This document shows, one piece after another, positions 51,139 through 58,844 of a stretch of 64,000 nucleotides of DNA. Origin of the DNA: Allobosea sp. BK604. GTDB taxonomy: Bacteria > Pseudomonadota > Alphaproteobacteria > Rhizobiales > Beijerinckiaceae. A model generated the notes under the pieces. It had not been told where the DNA came from and made no database searches. It worked only from the letters and a program-made list of their open reading frames with translations. Each line of letters begins with the position of its first letter. Position 1 is the stretch's first letter. The translations under genes were made by a program, and so were the position numbers. The DNA lies in contig NZ_SLZF01000001.1 of assembly GCF_004341515.1 (NCBI RefSeq), forward strand, positions 1,054,001-1,118,000, given 5' to 3'.

Positions 51139-51789
51139 TCACGCGTCGCGGCCGTCGACTTCCATCTTCAGCGCCTCGACTGCGTCCTTGATCGCCTCGA
51201 ATTGCGGGTAGATCTCAAGCGCCTTGCGATAGGCGACCATGGCACGCTTGTCGTCGCCCTGCTGGCGCAGGATCGTGCCGAGCCCCATCATCGCGCCGTA
51301 ATGTCGCGGCTCGCGCTTGAGCGCCTCGCCGATATCATACATCGAGCGGATCGGATCGCCGGCGAGAAAGAGCGCATTGGCGCGCTGGTTCCAGGCCTCC
51401 GCCCAATTCGGCTCGATGCTGATGATGCGGTCGAGCAGCTCGATCGCGAGGTCGAGTTCCTTCGCCTGCATCGCCTCCTGTGCGCGGCTCATCAGCAGGT
51501 CGGCCGTGTCGGAACCGGATCGGGCCCAGCGCCGCTGGATCAGCCGCGCGATGCCCTTGGCCTCCTCTGCCGTCTTGGCCGCGGCGAGCCGCTCGAACAG
51601 CCGGTCGAGCGTCGCTGCCGGCGATCGCGAGGGAGCCGGGGCCGGCAGGGCTGGGTTTTCTTCCCGATCCAGATTGGGAACCGCGCCAGGCCGGCGCGGC
51701 CCACTCTCCTGCGCTTGCACGGAGCCAAGCGACAGCGTCGCGGCGAAAGCCAGCGCGAAAGCGGCGGGGAACAGACGTGAGCTTTTCAT
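51139..51789 (-). CDS. Secreted TPR-repeat protein
   Basis: A 216-residue exported protein. A signal peptide (MKSSRLFPAAFALAFAATLS, cleavage near VQAQE) is followed by a Pro-rich linker and about three TPR units (LLMSRAQEAMQAKELDLAIE; NQRANALFLAGDPIRSMYDI; GLGTILRQQGDDKRAMVAYR). It probably scaffolds protein contacts in the periplasm. Start at MKSS; an in-frame GTG/TTG extension to 51825 would bury the signal peptide. Confidence 0.85.
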   Translation of the reverse strand: MKSSRLFPAAFALAFAATLSLGSVQAQESGPRRPGAVPNLDREENPALPAPAPSRSPAATLDRLFERLAAAKTAEEAKGIARLIQRRWARSGSDTADLLMSRAQEAMQAKELDLAIELLDRIISIEPNWAEAWNQRANALFLAGDPIRSMYDIGEALKREPRHYGAMMGLGTILRQQGDDKRAMVAYRKALEIYPQFEAIKDAVEALKMEVDGRDA

Positions 51790-51854
51790 GCCCGGAAAGT
51801 TTACGCCGCTCCGCGCGAGCGTCAATTCACGGGACAGCGACCTTCTGCCACGCG

Positions 51855-51887
51855 AAAAGGCGGGTGCGCCCAGCGCACCCGCCTTTT
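51855..51887 (-). terminator. Intrinsic terminator of rpmJ
   Basis: AAAAGGCGGGTGCGC (51855-51869) pairs perfectly with GCGCACCCGCCTTTT (51873-51887), loop of three bases, with T-runs in both directions. It lies 44 bases past the rpmJ stop on the minus strand. Confidence 0.85.
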
Positions 51888-51930
51888 CGAACTCAACACG
51901 GCTCTTCGCGGCCTGACGGCCGCTTGAAGC

Positions 51931-52056
51931 TCAGCCCTGGCGCGCCTTGAAGCGCTTCTGGACCTTGTTGATGATGTAGACGCGGCCCTTGCGGCGCACG
52001 AGCTGGTTGTCGCGATGACGCAGGCGCAGCGACTTCAGCGAATTGCGGATCTTCAT
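51931..52056 (-). CDS. rpmJ: 50S ribosomal protein L36, zinc-free type
   Basis: A 41-residue protein ([20 protein letters not shown], then [20 protein letters not shown] and a final Gly), the longer L36 form found in alphaproteobacteria. It has none of the Cys/His zinc ligands of the 37-residue form. Start at ATG 52056. It is monocistronic, as is common in this group. Confidence 0.95.
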   Translation of the reverse strand: MKIRNSLKSLRLRHRDNQLVRRKGRVYIINKVQKRFKARQG

Positions 52057-52207
52057 CGTCTTAACTCCGGCGACTCGCTCTCGCGAACGAATCGGACAAA
52101 AACTTGACGCCGCGACGCGGATCGGCGGGCGATCCTCATCGACCACTCGAACGGCGCGGCTGATGCGATGCCGGCTGTATACGGATTTTTCCGTCTTTCG
52201 CAAGGGT

Positions 52208-52266
52208 CGTGACCAAAAGCATGTTCTGGAAAAGCGGCATGCACTTTTGCGACAAGACCATGCTCA
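52208..52266. repeat. Dispersed palindromic repeat, diverged copy D
   Basis: Reverse orientation: GAGCATGGTC, CAAAAGTGCATGCCG and CTTTTCCAGAACATGC follow the order of the 45551-45610 element (GCATCGGCC, AAAAGTGGATTGCGG, TTTTCGGAAAAGCCGATGC) with substitutions. It lies in the 279-base gap between rpmJ and the MBL gene. Confidence 0.4.
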
Positions 52267-52335
52267 GGGATCAAGCTGGCGCGAATTCTGATCGTTCGGC
52301 CGATTTCGGCCGAATGGAGGGACGCGCCGATGATG

Positions 52336-53127
52336 TCAGGCAATCGCGTCGAGATAGCGGGCGAAGGACCGCGCCAGGGCCGATTTTGCTTCGCTGTCGA
52401 TCACCCGGCCCTCGAAGGCGCCGTAGACGCGGCTGAACGGATAGGGATCGAGAATCGCCGCGATCCGGCGGATCGTGGCGGCATTCACCGGGATCATGTT
52501 GGGATAGGAATACATCACGCTGACATAGCGCCGGTCCTGCGCGACCTGCAGCACGTCGCCGCAATAGAGCGTGCCCTCGCCGCCGGCATGGTGCAGCACG
52601 GTCGCGCCCGCAAAATGCCCGCCGCAACGCAGCAGCGTCAGGCTTGGCCCGAGCTTCAGCGCCTCGCCGTCCCAGAACCGGATCGCCGGATCTGGCTCCG
52701 TGACCCATTGCCGATCATCGGCGTGGAGATGCACCGGAACATCGAGCGCCGCCGCCCATTCCGCCATCGCCGTGTAGTAATGCGGATGTGAGATCGCGAT
52801 ACCGAGCACCGGCCCGCGCGCCTTGATCGCCGCGATCGCTTCCGGCGTGACGAGGCCGATGCAATCCCAGAGCAGGTTGCCCTCCTCCGCCTCGACCAGG
52901 AGCGCTCGCTGATCGATCGCGAAAGCCGGCTTGATGCGCAGGCTGAGCACGCCATGGTCCTCGCTGCAGGTGAGGCCGTAGCTCGCCGCAAGCTCCTCCG
53001 GCGTCAGCCAGGCCTGCCCACCCCAGCGCACATATTGCCGCTCGTCCCGGCAGATCGGGCAACCGTCCGGCGGCGCACCGGCTTCGGGAAAGCGAGCGCC
53101 GCACTGGCGGCAGATGAAGCGTGGCAT
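52336..53127 (-). CDS. MBL-fold hydrolase with N-terminal rubredoxin-like ribbon
   Basis: A 263-residue protein. It starts with a Zn/Fe ribbon (FICRQCGARFPEAG, GCPIC; Cys at about 6, 9, 23, 26). In the metallo-beta-lactamase-like domain the first metal motif, usually HxHxDH, reads SHPHYYTAM, keeping two His but losing Asp and His; a later His (GGHFAGATVLHH) and Asp (LYCGDVLQV) are kept. At most a one-metal site seems possible. It is divergent from a MarR gene with two operators between, so expression is probably MarR-controlled. Confidence 0.82.
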   Translation of the reverse strand: MPRFICRQCGARFPEAGAPPDGCPICRDERQYVRWGGQAWLTPEELAASYGLTCSEDHGVLSLRIKPAFAIDQRALLVEAEEGNLLWDCIGLVTPEAIAAIKARGPVLGIAISHPHYYTAMAEWAAALDVPVHLHADDRQWVTEPDPAIRFWDGEALKLGPSLTLLRCGGHFAGATVLHHAGGEGTLYCGDVLQVAQDRRYVSVMYSYPNMIPVNAATIRRIAAILDPYPFSRVYGAFEGRVIDSEAKSALARSFARYLDAIA

Positions 53128-53196
53128 GGCGCATCTCCTCTAGACGGCGTGATTGCAGAACGCGCGAGCGCGGCCTTCGCCCAATGCTCGTCGCAG

Positions 53197-53246
53197 ATAT
53201 CTTCAGATGAAGATATTTGTCCGCAAACTATCTTCATGTCAAGATA
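53197..53246. promoter_or_regulatory. Two MarR operators
   Basis: ATATCTTCA-GA-TGAAGATAT (53197-53216) is a perfect palindrome with 9-base arms. A second site, TATCTT-N6-AAGATA (53229-53246), shares the half-site ATCTTCA. Both lie in the 138-base gap between the divergent MBL and MarR genes, one site nearer each start. Confidence 0.8.
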
Positions 53247-53265
53247 ACACCGATCGGAGGACAGC

Positions 53266-53781
53266 TTGAGCGACCCGCAGAGCGAGAACGACCATGTCGA
53301 CCGGCTGCGCGCGCAATGGGCGCGCGAATTGCCCGATCTCGACACGGCGCCGATGGCGGTGCTCGGACGCGCCTATCGGCTTGCAAATCTGGTCAGGCCG
53401 AGCATCGAGGCCACCTTCGCCGGTTTCGGCCTCGATCGCGGCGAATTCGACGTGCTGTCCTCGCTCCGCCGCGCCGGCGCGCCTTTCCGGCTGACTCCGA
53501 CTGAGCTCTACAGGGCGCTGATGATCGCCTCGGGCAGCCTGACCCATCGCCTCGGCCGGCTCGAAAAGGCCGGACTGATCCGGCGCATTCCCTCCGATTC
53601 GGATGGCCGCAGCCTCGCCGTCGAACTGACCGAGCCCGGTCGCGTCCTGGTCGAGACCGCCTTCCGCGCGGATATGGCGAGCGAAATGCGGTTCCTGGCC
53701 CATCTCTCGGAGGATGAACTGGAAACGCTCGCCCTCCTGCTGCGCAAGCTCAATCGCAGAATTGAGAACGCCGACGGCTAG
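53266..53781 (+). CDS. MarR-family transcriptional regulator
   Basis: A 171-residue regulator. The winged helix has GEFDVLSSLRRAGAPFRLTP, LMIASGSLTHRLGRLEKAGL and the wing IRRIPSDSDGRSLAVELTEP (about residues 60-125), flanked by dimerisation helices. Start is TTG 53266, supported by GGAGG 6 bases upstream. It probably represses itself and the divergent MBL gene by binding the palindromes at 53197-53246. Ligand unknown. Confidence 0.92.
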   Translation: MSDPQSENDHVDRLRAQWARELPDLDTAPMAVLGRAYRLANLVRPSIEATFAGFGLDRGEFDVLSSLRRAGAPFRLTPTELYRALMIASGSLTHRLGRLEKAGLIRRIPSDSDGRSLAVELTEPGRVLVETAFRADMASEMRFLAHLSEDELETLALLLRKLNRRIENADG

Positions 53782-53787
53782 CCCCAC

Positions 53788-54132
53788 TCATTTCCGGCAG
53801 GCGAAAGGCAGGAAGGTGCTGCCCATCCCGGCATTCATCGCTCGGATCGTCAGGACATTGGCGAGATCGAGCTCTTCCTTGGAACGCGGGCAGACATCGG
53901 GCTGCTCGGTGCAACCGCCGGCCAGGAACGCCTCGTGCCGCTCGATGAACTCAGGCCCGAGCCCTTTGCGGCTGAAGCGCTCGAGTGCGTCCGACCACGC
54001 CTTCTTGTAGCGATTGCATTTCTCGACGGTCCAGCTCTCGGCCCGTGACTCCTGCGCAATGGCCTCCAGCACGCCGCCGCCGAACAGCGTCGCGAACATC
54101 GCCGCGAAAATGAACTGGCTCGATGACGTCAC
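53788..54132 (-). CDS. Small secreted protein of unknown family
   Basis: About 114 residues with a signal peptide (SQFIFAAMFATLFGGGVLEA) and four Cys in the mature part (KCNRYKKAW; GGCTEQPDVCPRSKEEL; FACRK). I recognise no family. A GTG at 54132 has GGGAG 6 bases upstream and is preferred; TTG 54159 and GTG 54135 are alternatives. It is convergent with and 6 bases from the MarR gene. The 297-base gap upstream shows no other gene. Confidence 0.6.
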   Translation of the reverse strand: MTSSSQFIFAAMFATLFGGGVLEAIAQESRAESWTVEKCNRYKKAWSDALERFSRKGLGPEFIERHEAFLAGGCTEQPDVCPRSKEELDLANVLTIRAMNAGMGSTFLPFACRK

Positions 54133-54429
54133 CACCCGCTCCCGAATCCCTGTCGCCAAATCCCTGTCGCAAGTGCGTTATGGCGAGAATGGTGACGAAG
54201 TGGTGGCGGCGGGCGGGCCAGAGCCTGAACCAGTTTGACAGCGGCCCGTTTCCGGCGTGATCTTTTCGAGCGCTATCCTATGCTGAATAGACACAGTTTT
54301 CGCGCAGCTGATCCTGCCTTGCGATCATCACAAGGCCATAGAATCTTATATCATTACATGAGTGACGGCTTAGTTTTGCCGAATGGAGCCTGAAAACCAG
54401 CGCCGCACGACACATTTGGGGGGAAGGCC

Positions 54430-55722
54430 ATGGCACATGAGGACATCGATCTCGATACATTCCTGACCGCCGCCCGGCTGACCGCGATCTGCCCCTCGGC
54501 CGATCCGGAGATCATCGAGACCATCCTGACCGACGCACCGAAGGCCTTTCCGATCGCGGGCCTCACGAGCCGTGTCACCATCGCGCATTTCATCGGGCAG
54601 ATCGCGGCCGAAACCCTTGGCCTGGGGCGCCTCGACGAGAATTTGGACTACTCCACGCCGCAGCGCCTCATCGACGTATTCGGCCGGGCAAAATTCCCGG
54701 ATGTCGAGTTCGCCAGAGGCTATCTCCATAGCCCGAAGAAGCTCGCCAATTACGTCTACGCCGGTCGCAACGGCAACACCTTGCCCGATGACGGTTATAC
54801 TTATCGCGGCAGCGGGCTCATCCAGCTCACCGGCCGCGGCAATTTCCGCAAGGTCGGCCGGCTGGTCGGCATGCCGCTGGAGGAGCAGCCCGAACTGGTC
54901 CGCGCGCCCGACAGCGCCTTGGCCATCGCCTTGGCCTACTGGCGCCTGAACGATATCAGCTCTGTCGCGACCGACACCTCGGACGAAGCGATCGAGGCGG
55001 TGACCAAGCGGATCAATCCGGCCCTGCAGGGGCTCGCCGACCGGCGCACCTACGTCAAGCGAGCCTTCCGGATCCTGGCGCCGCCGCGCCCCCTATCGGC
55101 CAGGACCGAGAAGGCCGCCGCAGGGCTTGCCGCCCTTCTGGAATATGCGGAGCGTGAAGCCGCCACCGAGGCAGCCGTCCCCGCCAGCCTGTCCGGCGCC
55201 CATTGGGTCGCATTCTTCCCGACCAGTCGCTCGATCGACGATCTTGCCGAGCCCTTCAGGAGCAATGTCACGGCCTTCGTCAAGGCGCTGCGAAATGCCG
55301 GCGCCGATGTCAGGATCAGCGCCACCTTCCGGCCGGAGGAACGCGCCCATCTGATGCATTTCGCCTGGCGCATCGCCGAGGAAGATCTCGACCCGGCCGA
55401 GATCGCCGCCAAACCGGGCGTCCCGATCAACTGGGAGCATCCGACGCTGGCGAAATCCCGGGCGGCGGCACGCGACATGGTCAATGGCTATTCCATCGCC
55501 TTCAAGCCGTCCCTCACCTCGCGCCATACCGCGGCTTTGGCGATCGACATGACGATCTCCTGGAGCGGAACGCTCAGCGTCCGGCAGCAGGACGGCACGA
55601 CCCTCGCGATTGACACGACGCCGCGCAATGGCAGCAATTCCAGGCTCATCGCGGTCGGCCACGGCTACGACGTCATCAAGCTGCTGAGCGACCCGCCGCA
55701 TTGGTCGGATAACGGCCATTGA
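54430..55722 (+). CDS. GH19 lysozyme/chitinase-like protein with M15-like peptidase domain
   Basis: A 430-residue protein without a signal peptide. Residues 1-205 resemble GH19 endolysin-type muramidases: the catalytic Glu region FIGQIAAETLGLGRLDENLD, then YTYRGSGLIQLTGRGNF. Residues 250-430 look like a VanY/M15 D,D-peptidase fold: RISATFRPEERAHLMHF, SRHTAALAIDMTIS (H-x6-D zinc motif) and a terminal PPHWSDNGH. The combination would cut both glycan and peptide of peptidoglycan. No phage genes flank it; a domesticated endolysin or effector is possible. Confidence 0.78.
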   Translation: MAHEDIDLDTFLTAARLTAICPSADPEIIETILTDAPKAFPIAGLTSRVTIAHFIGQIAAETLGLGRLDENLDYSTPQRLIDVFGRAKFPDVEFARGYLHSPKKLANYVYAGRNGNTLPDDGYTYRGSGLIQLTGRGNFRKVGRLVGMPLEEQPELVRAPDSALAIALAYWRLNDISSVATDTSDEAIEAVTKRINPALQGLADRRTYVKRAFRILAPPRPLSARTEKAAAGLAALLEYAEREAATEAAVPASLSGAHWVAFFPTSRSIDDLAEPFRSNVTAFVKALRNAGADVRISATFRPEERAHLMHFAWRIAEEDLDPAEIAAKPGVPINWEHPTLAKSRAAARDMVNGYSIAFKPSLTSRHTAALAIDMTISWSGTLSVRQQDGTTLAIDTTPRNGSNSRLIAVGHGYDVIKLLSDPPHWSDNGH

Positions 55723-55768
55723 CCACCGATTCGATCGGCGATCGGGAGGTGCGGGCCCTATCACGGCA

Positions 55769-55802
55769 AAGGCCCCCGGAAGCGGCAGCTTCCAGGGGCC
55801 TT
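55769..55802 (-). terminator. Hairpin downstream of tRNA-Val
   Basis: AAGGCCCCCGGAAGC (55769-55783) pairs with GCTTCCAGGGGCCTT (55788-55802), one mismatch, loop of four. On the minus strand it follows the tRNA 3' end closely and is followed by TTT; it can also serve the convergent lysin gene. Confidence 0.7.
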
Positions 55803-55807
55803 GAAAA

Positions 55808-55882
<75 letters not shown>

Positions 55883-56141
55883 GTATCGCCTTGCGGCAAA
55901 CGGAACATGGCGGCGTCTTGCGGCGTCACCATGTTGCGAGGTGTGCGGCTATAGCCGCTCGCCTTGTCGCTTGCAAGGCGCTTCATTGCAAAATTGTGGA
56001 GAGACCGCTCGCGAGCTCTGTCGGGGTGAGTCGACTGGCGTGGCCCTCGAGAACCGGAGCCGAGCGTACTCGACTGCGTCAGCACCGGAAGCGCAGACGG
56101 CGGCGTCAGGCGACGCCCCCCGGCAGGCGGATCGAATGGCC

Positions 56142-56501
56142 TCAGGCGGCCAGCAGCTTCTCGACCTCGTTCACCAGTTCGCGCAGGTGGAAGGGCTTGG
56201 AGAGCACCTTGGCATCCTTGGGCGTCTGCGAATCGGGGTTGAGCGCCACCGCGGCGAAGCCGGTGATGAACATCACCTTGATGTCGGGATCGAGCTCGGT
56301 GGCGCGCCGCGCCAGCTCGATACCGTCCATCTCTGGCATCACGATATCGGTCAGGAGCAGTTCGAACGGTTCCTCGCGCAGCCGGTTATAGGCCGAGAGC
56401 CCGTTATCGAAGGAGGCGACGTCATAGCCCGCATTCTGCAGCGCTTTGACCAGGAAGCGACGCATGTCGTTGTCGTCTTCCGCAAGAAGGATCTTCGTCA
56501 T
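56142..56501 (-). CDS. cpdR: Single-domain response regulator CpdR
   Basis: A 119-residue stand-alone receiver: acidic pocket LLAEDDNDMRRFL, phospho-acceptor Asp in LLLTDIVMPEMDGIELARRA near residue 51, FITGFAA (Thr) near 80 and Lys in VLSKPFHLREL near 102. The sequence is the rhizobial CpdR type, which when unphosphorylated directs ClpXP to degrade cell-cycle proteins and is phosphorylated through CckA-ChpT. Divergent from the N-formylglutamate amidohydrolase gene. Confidence 0.93.
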   Translation of the reverse strand: MTKILLAEDDNDMRRFLVKALQNAGYDVASFDNGLSAYNRLREEPFELLLTDIVMPEMDGIELARRATELDPDIKVMFITGFAAVALNPDSQTPKDAKVLSKPFHLRELVNEVEKLLAA

Positions 56502-56577
56502 TGGCCCGCTACATCCGTCCCCATCGGCCTATCAAGAAGGGCCGCCCAGCCCGGACAGCCCCGTTTCAACTCATCCT

Positions 56578-56598
56578 GCCGGCTCGATTCGAGCCGGC
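56578..56598. other. Strong palindrome between cpdR and divergent gene
   Basis: GCCGGCTCG-ATT-CGAGCCGGC, perfect 9-base arms, in the 250-base divergent gap. It could be an upstream mRNA hairpin or a protein site. A second small palindrome, GCTTG-AAA-CAAGC, lies about 30 bases further right. No gene seen in the gap. Confidence 0.4.
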
Positions 56599-56751
56599 GC
56601 GCCGCAGCGTTAGCCGCCACTCAGAGCGCTTGAAACAAGCTCCTTCTATAAGGCACCATCATGGTAAACAACGAGTGAAGATCGGCGTTGAAACAGCTTC
56701 CTCGCAAGCGTGACTTCAACCGCGCCGCTTTGTGTGCTTGACTTGACCGGC

Positions 56752-57672
56752 ATGAGCGTCCCACCCGGCTATTCCCTGTCTGATTCCGACGATATCGTCG
56801 CCGAGATCACGCGTCCCTACAGCCTCTACCAGCCGGCCCTCCAGGTCGTTCCGGTCGTTGTCGACGTGCCCCATGCCGGGCGCCATTATCCACCGGCCTT
56901 CGTCGACAGGGCGCGCCTGCCGCTGCGCTCGTTGCGCCGCTCGGAAGACGCCTATGTCGACCGGCTCTTCGCCAATTGCATAGCGCTCGGCGCCCCGCTC
57001 CTCGTCGCCGAATTCCCGCGCGCCTATCTCGACGTCAACCGCGAGCCCTATGAGCTCGATCCGCGCATGTTCGAGGGGCGGCTGCCCGCCTTCGCCAATA
57101 CCCGCTCGATGCGGGTCGCCGGTGGGCTCGGCACGATCCCGCGCATCGTCGGCGACGCGCATGAGATCTATTTCGGCCGCATCCCGGTCGAAGAGGCGCT
57201 CGCCCGGATCGATGGGCTCTACCGGCCCTATCATGCCGGCCTGCGCGGTTTGGTGCAGCGCACACAGGCTGCCTTCGGCACCTGCATCCTGGTCGATGCC
57301 CATTCGATGCCTTCCAACGGGCTAGACCGCGACGGCGTCGCCAAATCCGATGTGATCCTCGGCGACCGCTTCGGCACCAGCGCCAGCGGCCATGTCATCG
57401 ACATCGCCGAATCGGCTTTCCGCGCGCTCGGCCTGAGCGTGACGCGCAACCGGCCCTATGCCGGCGGCTTCATCACCGAGCATTACGGCGCGCCCGCTTC
57501 GGGCGTGCATGCGCTGCAGATCGAGATCAACCGCGCGCTCTACATGAACGAGACCACGCTGGAGCCGCATGCCGGCTTCGTCGAGCTGGAACAGGCCATC
57601 GCCTCGGCCATGGCCGATTGCTTCGCGCGCTGGAGCGGCTGGACCGACGACTGGCGCGAGGCCGCCGAATAG
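56752..57672 (+). CDS. N-formylglutamate amidohydrolase family protein, second copy
   Basis: A 306-residue family member. VVVDVPHAGRHYPPAFVDRA near 47-66 carries the metal-binding His; AYLDVNREPYELDPRMF, LVDAHSMPSNGLDRDG and HALQIEINRALYMNE follow. It is unlike the first copy (47339-48130) in spacing and length. ATG 56752 preferred; GTG 56710 would add 14 residues. The cpdR-hydrolase-hisN neighbourhood is, from memory, conserved in Rhizobiales. Substrate not certain. Confidence 0.85.
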   Translation: MSVPPGYSLSDSDDIVAEITRPYSLYQPALQVVPVVVDVPHAGRHYPPAFVDRARLPLRSLRRSEDAYVDRLFANCIALGAPLLVAEFPRAYLDVNREPYELDPRMFEGRLPAFANTRSMRVAGGLGTIPRIVGDAHEIYFGRIPVEEALARIDGLYRPYHAGLRGLVQRTQAAFGTCILVDAHSMPSNGLDRDGVAKSDVILGDRFGTSASGHVIDIAESAFRALGLSVTRNRPYAGGFITEHYGAPASGVHALQIEINRALYMNETTLEPHAGFVELEQAIASAMADCFARWSGWTDDWREAAE

Positions 57673-57764
57673 CCAGGGAATGCTCGCCGACCTTCGGCGA
57701 TAATGATGCGGGAACAACGACCTGCGGTCCGATGCAGCGCAAATTGCTTGCCGCCGCAACCCAG

Positions 57765-57858
57765 AAAAAAGGGCCGCACACTGACGTGGCGGCCCAAGTC
57801 TAGGGAGGAAACGCCCAAGGAGGGCAAGCAAAGGCTTGAGGTCATCTCCCCTTCGCAG
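57765..57858 (-). ncRNA. mmgR: suhB/MmgR-type (alpha-r8) small RNA
   Basis: About 94 nt on the minus strand. In order: GGGGAGATGACCTCAAGC, hairpin GCCC-TCCTT-GGGC, single-stranded motif TTTCCTCCCT (57802-57811 on the other strand), then terminator stem GGGCCGC/GCGGCCC (57771-57795) and six T (57765-57770). The TTTCCTCCCT element and layout match, from memory, MmgR of Sinorhizobium, filed in Rfam as suhB. It is encoded beside hisN, a SuhB-fold gene. The rest of the 386-base gap shows no gene. Confidence 0.82.
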
Positions 57859-57863
57859 TGCAC

Positions 57864-57891
57864 AATCTAACTGTGCAGCGCAAAAAAGCAA
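57864..57891 (-). promoter_or_regulatory. Promoter of the small RNA
   Basis: On the minus strand TTGCTT (57886-57891), a 16-base spacer and TAGATT (57864-57869), giving a start near 57858. Spacing to the first conserved small-RNA bases fits a sigma-70 promoter. Confidence 0.6.
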
Positions 57892-58058
57892 GGGCTTTTG
57901 CCGAGAATCTTAAGGGGTATGCACAAGACGCAGAGCGTGAACGAGTTTTCCTGATCGATTTCCTTGTTTTCCGCCGAAAGCCCCCGCATGAAGCGCCAGC
58001 GTCGGCAATCTCGGCGCCGACCTTTGCTGCACAGCAGCGTGATTCTGAGGAGAGCAGC

Positions 58059-58844
58059 ATGAGCGCGGTCGATTTCGGCGCTTTCGTCGCGGAGCTGGCG
58101 ACGCAATCGGGCCAGGCGATTCTGCCCTTCTTCCGCGCCAAGCATACGACCGAGAACAAGGCCTCCGCCGGCGGCGTCTTCGACCCGGTCACGGAAGCCG
58201 ACCGGGCCGGCGAGAACGTGATGCGCCACCTGATCAAGCGGCATTTCCCGGAGCATGGTGTGCTCGGCGAGGAATATGGCAGCGAAAATGCCGATGCCGA
58301 CTATGTCTGGGTGCTCGATCCGATCGACGGCACGCGCGCCTTCATTTCCGGCATTCCGGTCTGGGGCACCTTGATCGGCCTGACCCGCAAGGGCGTGCCG
58401 GTCTACGGCATGATGCACCAGCCTTTCACCGGCGAGCGCTATTCCGGCGACGGGCGCAAGTCGCTCTACGAGGGACCCGGCGGCAGCCGCGTGCTGCGCA
58501 CCCGCGACACCAAAGACCTCTCCGCTGCGACCCTGATGACCACCAGCCCGTCCCTGTTCACCGAAGCCGAGCAGGACGCCTATTGGCGGGTCGAGGCCAA
58601 GGTCCGGATGCCGCGCTATGGCTGTGACTGCTATGCCTATTGCATGCTCGCCAGCGGCCATATCGATCTGGTGATCGAGAGCGGGCTGCAGCCCTATGAC
58701 ATCGTCGCACTGATCCCGATCATCGAGGGCGCGGGCGGCATCGTCACCTCATGGGACGGCGGCAGCGCCGCTGGCGGTGGCCGGGTCATCGCCGCCGGCA
58801 ACAAGGCCCTCCACGAGGCTGCCCTCGCCCTTCTCGCCGGCTGA
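58059..58844 (+). CDS. hisN: Histidinol-phosphatase, inositol monophosphatase fold
   Basis: A 261-residue Mg-dependent phosphatase. FDPVTEADRAGENVM near 41-55, GEEYG near 70 (Glu ligand), VLDPIDGTRAFISGIPVWGT near 84-103 (Asp ligands) and ESGLQPYDIVALIPIIEGAG near 208-227 fit HisN rather than inositol monophosphatase. It removes phosphate from histidinol phosphate in histidine synthesis. Start at MSAVDF after GAGGAG. Its last 96 bases overlap the 3' end of the opposite gene. Confidence 0.9.
   Translation: MSAVDFGAFVAELATQSGQAILPFFRAKHTTENKASAGGVFDPVTEADRAGENVMRHLIKRHFPEHGVLGEEYGSENADADYVWVLDPIDGTRAFISGIPVWGTLIGLTRKGVPVYGMMHQPFTGERYSGDGRKSLYEGPGGSRVLRTRDTKDLSAATLMTTSPSLFTEAEQDAYWRVEAKVRMPRYGCDCYAYCMLASGHIDLVIESGLQPYDIVALIPIIEGAGGIVTSWDGGSAAGGGRVIAAGNKALHEAALALLAG

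Noticed and set aside
56628..56655. TTGAAA and TATAAG as a promoter for the N-formylglutamate amidohydrolase gene
   Set aside because: Spacing is only 11 bases, too short for a sigma-70 promoter.
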